A program made the translations under genes and the position numbers. This document shows, piece after piece, positions 1 through 5,293 of a stretch of DNA of 5,456 nt. Source of the DNA: Prevotella sp. (GTDB lineage: Bacteria; Bacteroidota; Bacteroidia; Bacteroidales; Bacteroidaceae); NCBI GenBank assembly GCA_017424205.1, contig JAFPAS010000295.1:1-5456 (forward strand), given 5' to 3'. A model generated the notes under the pieces. That model saw only the letters and a program-made list of their open reading frames with translations. It made no database searches and was not told the origin of the DNA. How positions within the stretch are numbered: the stretch's first letter is position 1; each line of letters starts with the position of its first letter.

Positions 1-1146
1 ATAATGGCTTGCTTTGCAGACCCAATTATCATGCTCTTTATCGGTGGATTCATTCTCGCTATTGCGGCTACTAAGTCAGGACTGGACGTGAAGCTTGCAA
101 AACTTCTCCTCACACCGTTCGGAAAGAAATCAGAGAATGTACTTCTCGGATTCCTCCTTGTTACAGGTGTGTTCTCTATGTTCCTCTCAAACACTGCTAC
201 AGCTGCTATGATGCTTACTTTCCTTGCACCAGTATTAAAGCAGCTGCCTGCAAGCGGCAAGGGACGTATCGGTCTGGCTCTGGCTATACCTATCGGAGCA
301 AACATCGGCGGTATCGGTACACCTATCGGAACTCCTCCTAATGCTATTGCCCTCAAGGCGCTCAACGACCCAGAAGGACTTAACCTTGGCATCGGATTCG
401 GCGAGTGGATGATGATTATGATGCCGTTGGCTATTTTCCTCCTTTTCGCAGGATGGTTCCTCCTGAAGTGGCTCTACCCATTTACACAGAAGACAATCGA
501 ACTGAAGATAGAGGGAGAAACCAAGAGCGACTGGCGTTCTATTGTTGTTTATGTCACATTCGCACTGACTATCCTCTTGTGGGTATTCGATAAATATACT
601 GGCATAAATTCTAACGTTGTTGCAATGTTGCCTGTAGGCGTGTTCTGTGCTTGCGGCATTATCACACGTAAGGATCTTGAGGAAATCAACTGGTCTGTAC
701 TGTGGATGGTTGCAGGTGGCTTTGCGCTCGGTCTTGCTCTTCAGGACACAGGTCTTGCTAAGCATCTCATCAATACAATACCATTCGAGACATGGCCTGC
801 AATTGTCATGATTATTGGCTCAGGATTGCTCTGCTACACACTCTCAAACTTCATTTCAAACACTGCAACAGCAGCACTCCTCATGCCAATCCTTACAGTT
901 GTGGGTACAGCGGCGATAGCAACTCTCGCTCCATTTGGCGGCGTGTCACCACTGCTCGTAGGTATTGCACTCTCAGCTTCGCTTGCTATGGTACTTCCTA
1001 TCTCTACTCCTCCAAATGCTCTTGCTCACGGAACAGGCATGATTGAACAGAAGCAGATGATTAAGGTGGGCCTCGCTATGGGATTCATCGGTCTGGTTGT
1101 AGGATATTTTGTCCTCATCATGGCAGGTAAATTCGGCCTTCTCTAA
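1..1146 (+). CDS. DASS/SLC13-family sodium:anion symporter, 5'-truncated by window edge
   Basis: Inner-membrane secondary transporter of the divalent anion:sodium symporter family, which moves di- or tricarboxylates or sulfate with Na+. The frame is already open at base 1, and the ATG at 4 lies inside a family motif (FADPIIMLFIGGF), so the true start is upstream and roughly the first 90-110 residues are missing. Numbering from the ATG at 4, the inverted-repeat halves are visible. Half one has GGF at 14-16, SNT at 62-64 and GTPPNA at 109-114. Half two has GGF at 238-240, SNT at 285-287 and STPPNA at 334-339, then AHGTG. In characterised relatives such as VcINDY the two SNT motifs and nearby loops bind Na+ and substrate carboxylates. 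Hydrophobic segments run throughout, with a polar cytoplasmic-looking stretch near 160-178. The TAA is at 1144-1146. Family assignment is firm; the substrate cannot be told from sequence alone. Confidence 0.93.
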   Translation: MMACFADPIIMLFIGGFILAIAATKSGLDVKLAKLLLTPFGKKSENVLLGFLLVTGVFSMFLSNTATAAMMLTFLAPVLKQLPASGKGRIGLALAIPIGANIGGIGTPIGTPPNAIALKALNDPEGLNLGIGFGEWMMIMMPLAIFLLFAGWFLLKWLYPFTQKTIELKIEGETKSDWRSIVVYVTFALTILLWVFDKYTGINSNVVAMLPVGVFCACGIITRKDLEEINWSVLWMVAGGFALGLALQDTGLAKHLINTIPFETWPAIVMIIGSGLLCYTLSNFISNTATAALLMPILTVVGTAAIATLAPFGGVSPLLVGIALSASLAMVLPISTPPNALAHGTGMIEQKQMIKVGLAMGFIGLVVGYFVLIMAGKFGLL

Positions 1147-1160
1147 TTAAATGCAGACAT

Positions 1161-1189
1161 TATGGCATGATGCAGATTGCTATGCCATA
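1161..1189 (+). other. Stem-loop just after the transporter stop codon
   Basis: TATGGCAT (1161-1168) and ATGCCATA (1182-1189) are a perfect 8-bp inverted repeat. The interior adds a G-U pair (1169/1181) and a GCA/TGC mini-stem (1172-1174/1178-1180) around a 3-nt loop. It starts 14 nt after the transporter stop. No T-run follows, so it is not a standard intrinsic terminator. It could protect the transporter mRNA 3' end or be the first element of the leader ahead of the MgtC-like gene. Confidence 0.5.
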
Positions 1190-1207
1190 CACATCTACAA
1201 ATAGATA

Positions 1208-1232
1208 GGTTTAGGACTAAACAGTCCGTACC
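1208..1232 (+). promoter_or_regulatory. Small leader hairpin upstream of the mgtC-like gene
   Basis: GGACT (1214-1218) and AGTCC (1223-1227) form a 5-bp stem with an AAAC loop. It is extended beyond a small internal loop by GGT (1208-1210) with ACC (1230-1232). The right arm with its preceding base (CAGTCC, 1222-1227) is also complementary to GGACTG at 1274-1279 inside the downstream terminator hairpin. This arm therefore has two possible partners. The pairings are seen in the sequence; a switching role is inference. Confidence 0.4.
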
Positions 1233-1243
1233 AGATTTCATAT

Positions 1244-1303
1244 TTCGCGCTCTTTTATTTATTCTCATCTATGGGACTGGATAGAAGAGCGCGAGCATTT
1301 TTT
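1244..1303 (+). terminator. Strong intrinsic terminator / possible attenuator before mgtC-like gene
   Basis: Bases 1244-1261 pair with 1278-1295 without interruption (18 pairs, four of them G-U), with a GC-rich base of CGCGCTCTT against AAGAGCGCG. After one T-C mismatch the stem continues (1263-1267 with 1272-1276) to a four-base loop. After C and A, six T residues follow (1298-1303), the classic layout of a Rho-independent terminator. The T-run ends 15 nt before the preferred ATG at 1319, leaving no room for a separate promoter. It may simply end the transporter transcript with read-through, or act as a conditional attenuator of the downstream gene. The structure is seen directly; regulation is inferred. 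Confidence 0.8.
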
Positions 1304-1318
1304 AAAACAACTCATAAT

Positions 1319-2035
1319 ATGGCAGACACACTAATACAGATGGCTATGGCTGATGATGTTAATATCGTCAATGCCATACTGCGAATGTTGCTAAGTCTTC
1401 TTCTTGGTGCAATCGTAGGTATTGAACGTATGATAAAGGGGCAGACTGCTGGCATGCGAACCTTTGCGCTCATTGCGATGGGCTCAACTCTCGCTATGCT
1501 TCTGTCTATTTACTTGCCACAGGAATTTAACGGACTGAAGAACGGTGATCCTGGACGTATTGCAGCGCAGGTAGTGAGCGGTGTTGGCTTTCTTGGTGCC
1601 GGAGCTATAATACAGATGAAAGGCTCGGTGCGCGGACTGACTACGGCTGCCGGAATATGGATTACTGCCATGCTCGGATTGGCTGTCGGAGCAGGCATGT
1701 ATCTTATACCATGCATTGCGACAATTCTTGTGATGTTCGTTTTAGTGATAATGAATCGTTTTGAATATATTACACATCTTGGCGGAGAGTCAAAAATTGT
1801 GCGCATGAAGACACGTGGCATTATTACCGACATAGATGTTCTTAAGAGTGTACTGCAGAAAGAAAAGATTATCGTTGTTGACGTTTTCGTTAAGTATAAT
1901 TATGAACTTGATACTACAGTCATAAATTTTCTGGTCAGATGTCCTAATAATACCACCTTCTCAACCATATTCGAAAAGATGCGTCAGAAACATGACACTC
2001 TGTCTATCACGCTCTCTAACGAGGTGAATATTTAA
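1319..2035 (+). CDS. MgtC/SapB-family inner-membrane protein
   Basis: 238-residue membrane protein of the MgtC/SapB family. Salmonella MgtC supports growth in low Mg2+ and survival in macrophages and acts on the F1Fo ATP synthase; other members have less clear roles. About five hydrophobic segments lie near residues 17-35, 48-66, 84-100, 108-125 and 127-146. Family hallmarks are GAIVGIER (30-37), GMRT (45-48), DPGRIAAQVVSGVGFLGAGAII (77-98) and VRGLTTAAGIW (104-114). A soluble C-terminal part (about 155-238) alternates beta and alpha segments and probably matches the ACT-like domain known in some MgtC proteins. I prefer ATG 1319 over the in-frame ATG at 1271. The 16 extra residues are basic and unlike the family, and codon 1271 lies inside the terminator hairpin. 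Met8 and Met10 are other possible starts. The physiological role here is not determined, so no gene symbol is given. Confidence 0.92.
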   Translation: MADTLIQMAMADDVNIVNAILRMLLSLLLGAIVGIERMIKGQTAGMRTFALIAMGSTLAMLLSIYLPQEFNGLKNGDPGRIAAQVVSGVGFLGAGAIIQMKGSVRGLTTAAGIWITAMLGLAVGAGMYLIPCIATILVMFVLVIMNRFEYITHLGGESKIVRMKTRGIITDIDVLKSVLQKEKIIVVDVFVKYNYELDTTVINFLVRCPNNTTFSTIFEKMRQKHDTLSITLSNEVNI

Positions 2036-2071
2036 CAACGCAATCAGACATTAGACAGAAAGGGTCAGTTG

Positions 2072-2103
2072 TTTGTTCTATCGTGGAATAATGGCTTCTT
2101 TTG
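2072..2103 (+). promoter_or_regulatory. Near-consensus Bacteroidota promoter ahead of hairpin cluster
   Basis: TTTG (2072-2075) is followed after exactly 20 nt by TTCTTTTG (2096-2103), which differs from the TAnnTTTG consensus only at its second base. Transcription would start near 2110, just before the first of three stem-loops. The mismatched A is usually well conserved, so this is a weak call. Confidence 0.25.
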
Positions 2104-2125
2104 CCAATACACTTTTTTGACAAGC

Positions 2126-2150
2126 CACTACAAAGTTGATAGTTGTAGTG
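2126..2150 (+). other. Stem-loop A in the gap after mgtC-like gene
   Basis: CACTACAA (2126-2133) and TTGTAGTG (2143-2150) are a perfect 8-bp inverted repeat with a 9-nt loop, about 90 nt after the mgtC-like stop. There is no T-run on its 3' side. Confidence 0.45.
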
Positions 2151-2198
2151 CCTCATATTAAAGAAACAATTCTGGCTTAAAGCAATATAATTGATTCA

Positions 2199-2245
2199 GA
2201 ACTACGGTCTGCACTATCCATATGCGATAGAGCAGGCCGTAGTTC
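2199..2245 (+). other. Long stem-loop B, candidate 3'-end or structured RNA element
   Basis: Bases 2199-2212 pair with 2232-2245 (14 pairs, one of them U2208-G2236). After an A-A mismatch, CTATC (2214-2218) pairs with GATAG (2226-2230) around a 7-nt loop. This is one of the longest inverted repeats in the window. It lies about 165 nt after the mgtC-like stop with no T-run behind it. It may end or protect the upstream transcript, or be part of an independent RNA. Confidence 0.6.
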
Positions 2246-2292
2246 CTATATACTATGAACGTTGACAGTTTGTGTTCCGATGATAATAATTC

Positions 2293-2324
2293 CTGAGCAT
2301 GTCCTTTGCTCTATAATTGCTCAG
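2293..2324 (+). other. Stem-loop C in the gap
   Basis: CTGAGCA (2293-2299) and TGCTCAG (2318-2324) are a perfect 7-bp inverted repeat with an 18-nt loop. Across two mismatches TAAT (2287-2290) can pair with GTTA (2327-2330), one of these being a wobble. With its long loop this is less convincing than its upstream neighbours. Confidence 0.3.
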
Positions 2325-2539
2325 CCGTTATGTTATAATTACTGGCTTTATACTTTTATTCCCCCATATTATGTCCGTATGTAGCCATGTGTCGTAGAAT
2401 GAATGTCATACAAACACTAAGATGTTGTGTTAGTAACTATTAGGATGCTGTATTGACTTGCAATCATGGTGAAGAAATAGAGGAAGATGTCCATACGTAG
2501 AAATATTTCAAATGGAATAAGAAAATATCAAGTCAAAAA

Positions 2540-2571
2540 TTTGGCATTTCATTGAATAATTAGTATTTTTG
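2540..2571 (+). promoter_or_regulatory. Consensus Bacteroidota promoter for the isomerase-like gene
   Basis: TTTG (2540-2543), a 20-nt spacer and TATTTTTG (2564-2571) match the primary-sigma promoter of Bacteroidota (TTTG at -33, TAnnTTTG at -7) at every defined base. Transcription should start near 2577-2580, giving a leader of about 75 nt before the ATG at 2653. No operator is recognisable around it. Confidence 0.75.
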
Positions 2572-2652
2572 CAGACAGAATGCGTGTCAAAGTATATGAT
2601 TATTGGCATGTAATCGTGATACTAATTGTAATAACCTATAAAATAAATAACT

Positions 2653-4083
2653 ATGAATTTAACAGCAAAACCAGGAAAAGAGACTTTTGGCCTTATTATC
2701 GGCACACGTGCATACTTCAATGCTGATCTCGCTGTCGATGTACGCAAGACAATTATAGATAATCTTACTCAGGAGGGATACGGATATGTCATCCTTGACG
2801 AAGAGGACACTCCAACAGGTGGTTCAATGGAAACTATCACTGACGGCAAGAAATGTGCAGAACTCTTCCGCAAGCATCGTGATGAGATTGACGGCATTAT
2901 CGTGTCGCTCCCTAACTTCGGTTTTGAGATTGGCATCATCAATGCTATCTCTCGTGCAGAACTCAATGTGCCTGTGCTTGTACAGGCTTGTGATGACGAG
3001 AATGATAAGGTAGACCTCGATTCACGCCGTGATGCATTCTGCGGAAAGATTTCTGTATGCAACAACCTTTATCAGTATGGCATTCCTTTCACTGACACTA
3101 CTCTGCATACTTACAGCATTACATCACCACTCTTTATGCAGGATGTACGCCGCTTTGCTGCAGTATGCCGCCTTGTAAAGAAACTGACACACTGCCGTGT
3201 AGGTCAGATTGGTACACGTCCGCTCGGTTTCAATACTTGCCGTGCTTCAGAGAAACTTCTTCAGGCTTCAGGCATAACAGTTGTTCCTGTTGACCTCTCT
3301 GAAATTCTCTATAATGCAGAGCGCATCGCTGACAATGACCCACGTCTCGTAGAGAAGATGGCTGCAATACGTGGCTATGCTACAGTGCCAGAGGCTTACG
3401 ACGATAAGGTTATCGTACAGGCTAAGTTTGGTGTGGCTGTAGAGACTTGGATTAAGGAGAATGAAGTTGACTGCTGTGCTATTCAGTGCTGGGATTCACT
3501 CGAGCAGAACTATGGCTGTGCTGCCTGCGTGACAATGTCTATGCTTGGCGAGAAAGGCATTCCATGTGCATGTGAGACAGACCTTGCTGGTGCTGTATCT
3601 ATGTATGCTCTGCATCTCGCTTCTGAACTTGCTCCTGCTCTTGCTGACTGGAACAACAACTTCGCTGAGGACCGCAACAAGTGCGTTGTTACACACTGCG
3701 GTAACTTCCCTAAGTCATTCGTACGCGACGAAATAAAACTTGGTCCTCTCGGCGTTCTCGGTCGTACTCTCGGTAAGGTTCGTACATTCGGCGCAGTATA
3801 CGGCAAGTGTACAGAGGGTGAGTTCACATACTTCCGTATTTCTACTGATGATACACTCGGATGCATCAAGGCATACCTTGGTAAGGGCAATATGACAAAC
3901 GATCCATACGGAATGGACGGATGTATCGCTGTCACACAGGTGCCTAACCTCCAGACTCTCATGAAGTTTATCTGCAAGAATGGTTTCGAGCACCATGTTG
4001 CTATGGTTCGTACAGATGTTGTAGACATCCTTCAGGAGGCTATTGATACATATCTCGGCTGGGATCTCTACGTTCACGAATAA
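2653..4083 (+). CDS. L-fucose/L-arabinose isomerase-like superfamily protein
   Basis: 476-residue cytoplasmic protein resembling the fucose/arabinose isomerase-like family that is usually annotated 'L-fucose isomerase and related proteins'. Family enzymes interconvert aldoses and ketoses using a divalent metal, usually Mn2+. The N-terminal Rossmann-like half shows FGLIIGTRAYF (12-22) and DGIIVSLPNFG (80-90). A second block holds VGQIGTRPLGFNT (183-195). The C-terminal half has CWDSLEQNYG (279-288), CACETDLAGA (305-314), THCGNFP (347-353) and a closing GFEHHVAM (444-451). E285, E308 or D310, and H447 or H448 are the likely metal or catalytic positions, by analogy with FucI; this is inference. 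It is shorter than classical FucI (about 590 residues) and has about 20 cysteines. The start fits the A-rich context and the promoter at 2540-2571. No sugar kinase, aldolase or transporter is adjacent, so the substrate is unknown and no gene symbol is given. Confidence 0.82.
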   Translation: MNLTAKPGKETFGLIIGTRAYFNADLAVDVRKTIIDNLTQEGYGYVILDEEDTPTGGSMETITDGKKCAELFRKHRDEIDGIIVSLPNFGFEIGIINAISRAELNVPVLVQACDDENDKVDLDSRRDAFCGKISVCNNLYQYGIPFTDTTLHTYSITSPLFMQDVRRFAAVCRLVKKLTHCRVGQIGTRPLGFNTCRASEKLLQASGITVVPVDLSEILYNAERIADNDPRLVEKMAAIRGYATVPEAYDDKVIVQAKFGVAVETWIKENEVDCCAIQCWDSLEQNYGCAACVTMSMLGEKGIPCACETDLAGAVSMYALHLASELAPALADWNNNFAEDRNKCVVTHCGNFPKSFVRDEIKLGPLGVLGRTLGKVRTFGAVYGKCTEGEFTYFRISTDDTLGCIKAYLGKGNMTNDPYGMDGCIAVTQVPNLQTLMKFICKNGFEHHVAMVRTDVVDILQEAIDTYLGWDLYVHE

Positions 4084-4105
4084 TATTAATAACTGAATAA
4101 ATAAA

Positions 4106-4140
4106 TATCGGCAGGCTCGTCATGTACGAGTCTGCCGATA
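4106..4140 (+). promoter_or_regulatory. 15-bp hairpin directly upstream of the AP endonuclease start
   Basis: Bases 4106-4120 pair with 4126-4140 over 15 continuous pairs, one of them G4115-U4131, around a CATGT loop. The hairpin starts 22 nt after the isomerase-like stop and ends 12 nt before the ATG at 4153. No T-run follows on the + strand. On the - strand the flank is T-rich (complement of about 4096-4105), but no - strand gene is present to need a terminator. It could be a processing or stability element between two cotranscribed genes, or a brake on translation or read-through of the second. Confidence 0.6.
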
Positions 4141-4152
4141 ACGTAAAATAAT

Positions 4153-4953
4153 ATGAAATTCGTTTCTTGGAATGTTAACGGACTGCGCGCATGCGTCGGA
4201 AAAGACTTTGAGCAGTCGTTCCTTAATCTCGATGCAGACTTCTTCTGTCTGCAGGAAACAAAGATGCAGGCAGGACAGCTTGACCTTGAATTCCTCGGAT
4301 ATCGTTCTTACTGGAATTATGCGGAGAAGAAAGGGTATTCTGGTACTGCTATATATGCCAAGCATGAGCCGTTGTCGGTGAAGTACGGTATGGGTGTGCC
4401 TGTGACAAATGCTGACGGAGAAACCACTATGCAGTATGACGAAACCTCTATATATAATAATGAGGGACGAATGATAACGCTTGAATATGATGCGTTCTAC
4501 CTCGTCAACGTATACGTTCCGAATTCACAGGATGGTCTGAAACGTCTTGACTACCGCATGGAGTGGGAGGATGCATTCCGTACATATATAACTGCGCTCG
4601 ATAAGATAAAACCAGTTGTTATCTGTGGCGACCTGAATGTAGCGCATCAGGAGATTGACCTGAAGAATCCGAAGACAAATCGCAGAAATCCAGGCTTTAC
4701 TGATGAAGAACGTGATAAGTTTACTGCGTTGCTTGGTGAAGGATTCATTGATACCTTCCGCACATTGCATCCAGACGACGTGGTTTATTCTTGGTGGTCT
4801 TATCGATTCAAGGCTCGTGAGAAGAATACAGGGTGGCGTATCGACTATTTCGTTTGTTCTGAACGCTTAAAGCCAAATGTAGCAGAGGCAAAGATACATA
4901 CGGATATATATGGCTCTGACCATTGCCCGGTAGAACTTGTCTTGACTTTTTAG
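4153..4953 (+). CDS. xth: ExoIII/APE1-family AP endonuclease (exodeoxyribonuclease III)
   Basis: 266-residue cytoplasmic DNA-repair enzyme that cuts the backbone 5' of abasic sites in base-excision repair; relatives also have 3'-5' exonuclease and 3'-phosphodiesterase activity. It is one endonuclease/exonuclease/phosphatase domain of normal length for the family. All core residues are visible: N7 (SWNVNGL), E35 (LQETK), Y121 (YVPN), D160 and N162 (GDLNVAH), D231 (WRIDYF), and D256-H257 (GSDHCPV). These match APE1 N68, E96, Y171, D210, N212, D283, D308 and H309. NRRNPGFT (177-183 region) is also family-typical. There is no extension before the first beta strand, so ATG 4153 is well supported; it has an A/T-rich upstream and no Shine-Dalgarno. 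No promoter is visible in the 69-nt spacer, so it probably reads through from the isomerase-like gene. The exoA name is equally possible, since the sequence is of the ExoA/APE1 type. Confidence 0.96.
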   Translation: MKFVSWNVNGLRACVGKDFEQSFLNLDADFFCLQETKMQAGQLDLEFLGYRSYWNYAEKKGYSGTAIYAKHEPLSVKYGMGVPVTNADGETTMQYDETSIYNNEGRMITLEYDAFYLVNVYVPNSQDGLKRLDYRMEWEDAFRTYITALDKIKPVVICGDLNVAHQEIDLKNPKTNRRNPGFTDEERDKFTALLGEGFIDTFRTLHPDDVVYSWWSYRFKAREKNTGWRIDYFVCSERLKPNVAEAKIHTDIYGSDHCPVELVLTF

Positions 4954-4980
4954 CTTTAGGTCTTGTTCTAAGGCCTAAAG
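4954..4980 (+). terminator. Probable terminator after the AP endonuclease gene
   Basis: CTTTAGGTCTT (4954-4964) pairs with AAGGCCTAAAG (4970-4980) over 11 pairs, one of them U4961-G4973, around a GTTCT loop. The hairpin begins immediately after the TAG stop at 4951-4953. There is no immediate T-run, but the sequence 20-35 nt further (4997-5014) is T-rich. Position and structure favour a transcript end or a 3' protective stem. Confidence 0.55.
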
Positions 4981-5293
4981 TGCGTCTTGTCAAGTTATAT
5001 TTTTATGTCTTTTCGTGTATTGATTAATAGCTCTATGGAAAGCAATTGATTCAGATTAAGTGACGAAAAATGGGTAAAAAAGTATCTTTTATGTGGTAAA
5101 ATTGTGTACAAATGATTTGTTTTAGGTAATGTTTACTTGTTTTAAGAGAATTTTTTGTAATTTTGTAACAATTATATGTACATGATTGAATATACTAACT
5201 AAAATTGAAGCTTATCTGCCTTTGATATTACGAATAAAATTCAAATTATTATAATAAACTAATTAACTAATTATTAACTTAAAACTAACGCTT
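4981..5293. other. A/T-rich intergenic region before the secreted-protein gene
   Basis: No coding frame longer than about 14 codons with a plausible start is present. From 4981 to about 5130 I see nothing assignable. A promoter lies at 5136-5165, followed by a leader of about 120 nt that is strongly A/T-rich and has no evident stem. Near its 3' end are two head-to-tail copies of AACTAATT (5257-5264, 5265-5272). Unstructured A/T-rich leaders are common before Bacteroidota genes, which lack Shine-Dalgarno pairing. Confidence 0.6.
5136..5165 (+). promoter_or_regulatory. Bacteroidota-type promoter for the secreted-protein gene
   Basis: TAATTTTG (5158-5165) is a perfect TAnnTTTG -7 element. A CTTG at 5136-5139 sits 18 nt upstream and may serve as a degenerate -33 element; its first base and the spacing are slightly off consensus. 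Transcription should begin near 5172, leaving a leader of about 120 nt. Confidence 0.5.

Larger units (their letters stand above)
2036..2652. other. 617-nt gene-free gap rich in stem-loops
   Basis: No reading frame longer than about 22 codons begins here with a plausible start, and none resembles a known protein. The left half holds three stem-loops (2126-2150, 2199-2245, 2293-2324) behind a promoter-like pair at 2072-2103. The stretch from about 2330 to 2535 shows nothing I can assign. The right end holds a strong promoter (2540-2571) and the 5' leader of the isomerase-like gene. The gap could be a plain intergenic region with mRNA 3'-end structures, or it could encode a small RNA. Confidence 0.6.

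Noticed and set aside
235..765. 176-codon open frame on the - strand inside the transporter gene
   Set aside because: It lies wholly antisense to a gene with firm family motifs. Its translation is low-complexity in character (rich in Cys, His, Arg, Ser) and resembles no protein I know.
1147..1318. Known Mg2+ riboswitch class (M-box or mgtA type)
   Set aside because: The spacer is short and I do not recognise the conserved core of either class, so only an unclassified leader with a terminator is claimed.
2117..2122. TTGACA resembling a proteobacterial -35 element
   Set aside because: There is no matching -10 element, and Bacteroidota promoters do not use this consensus.
2371..2500. Imperfect 14-nt direct repeat (ATGTCCGTATGTAG at 2371, ATGTCCATACGTAG at 2487)
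   Set aside because: 12 of 14 bases match, but there is no third copy, no regular spacing and no adjacent feature. It is too weak to call an operator or insertion footprint.
2255..2556. Several very short frames in the gap (13, 14 and 22 codons)
   Set aside because: No composition, context or family signal supports translation, and frames this short are expected in random sequence.
3510..4028. 172-codon open frame on the - strand inside the isomerase-like gene
   Set aside because: It is antisense to a well-supported coding region, its translation has no recognisable domain, and no promoter of the TAnnTTTG type precedes it.
2189..5055. Exact 12-mer repeat AATTGATTCAGA at 2189-2200 and 5044-5055
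   Set aside because: About one exact 12-mer repeat is expected by chance in a window of this length. The flanks do not match, and only one copy abuts a hairpin.
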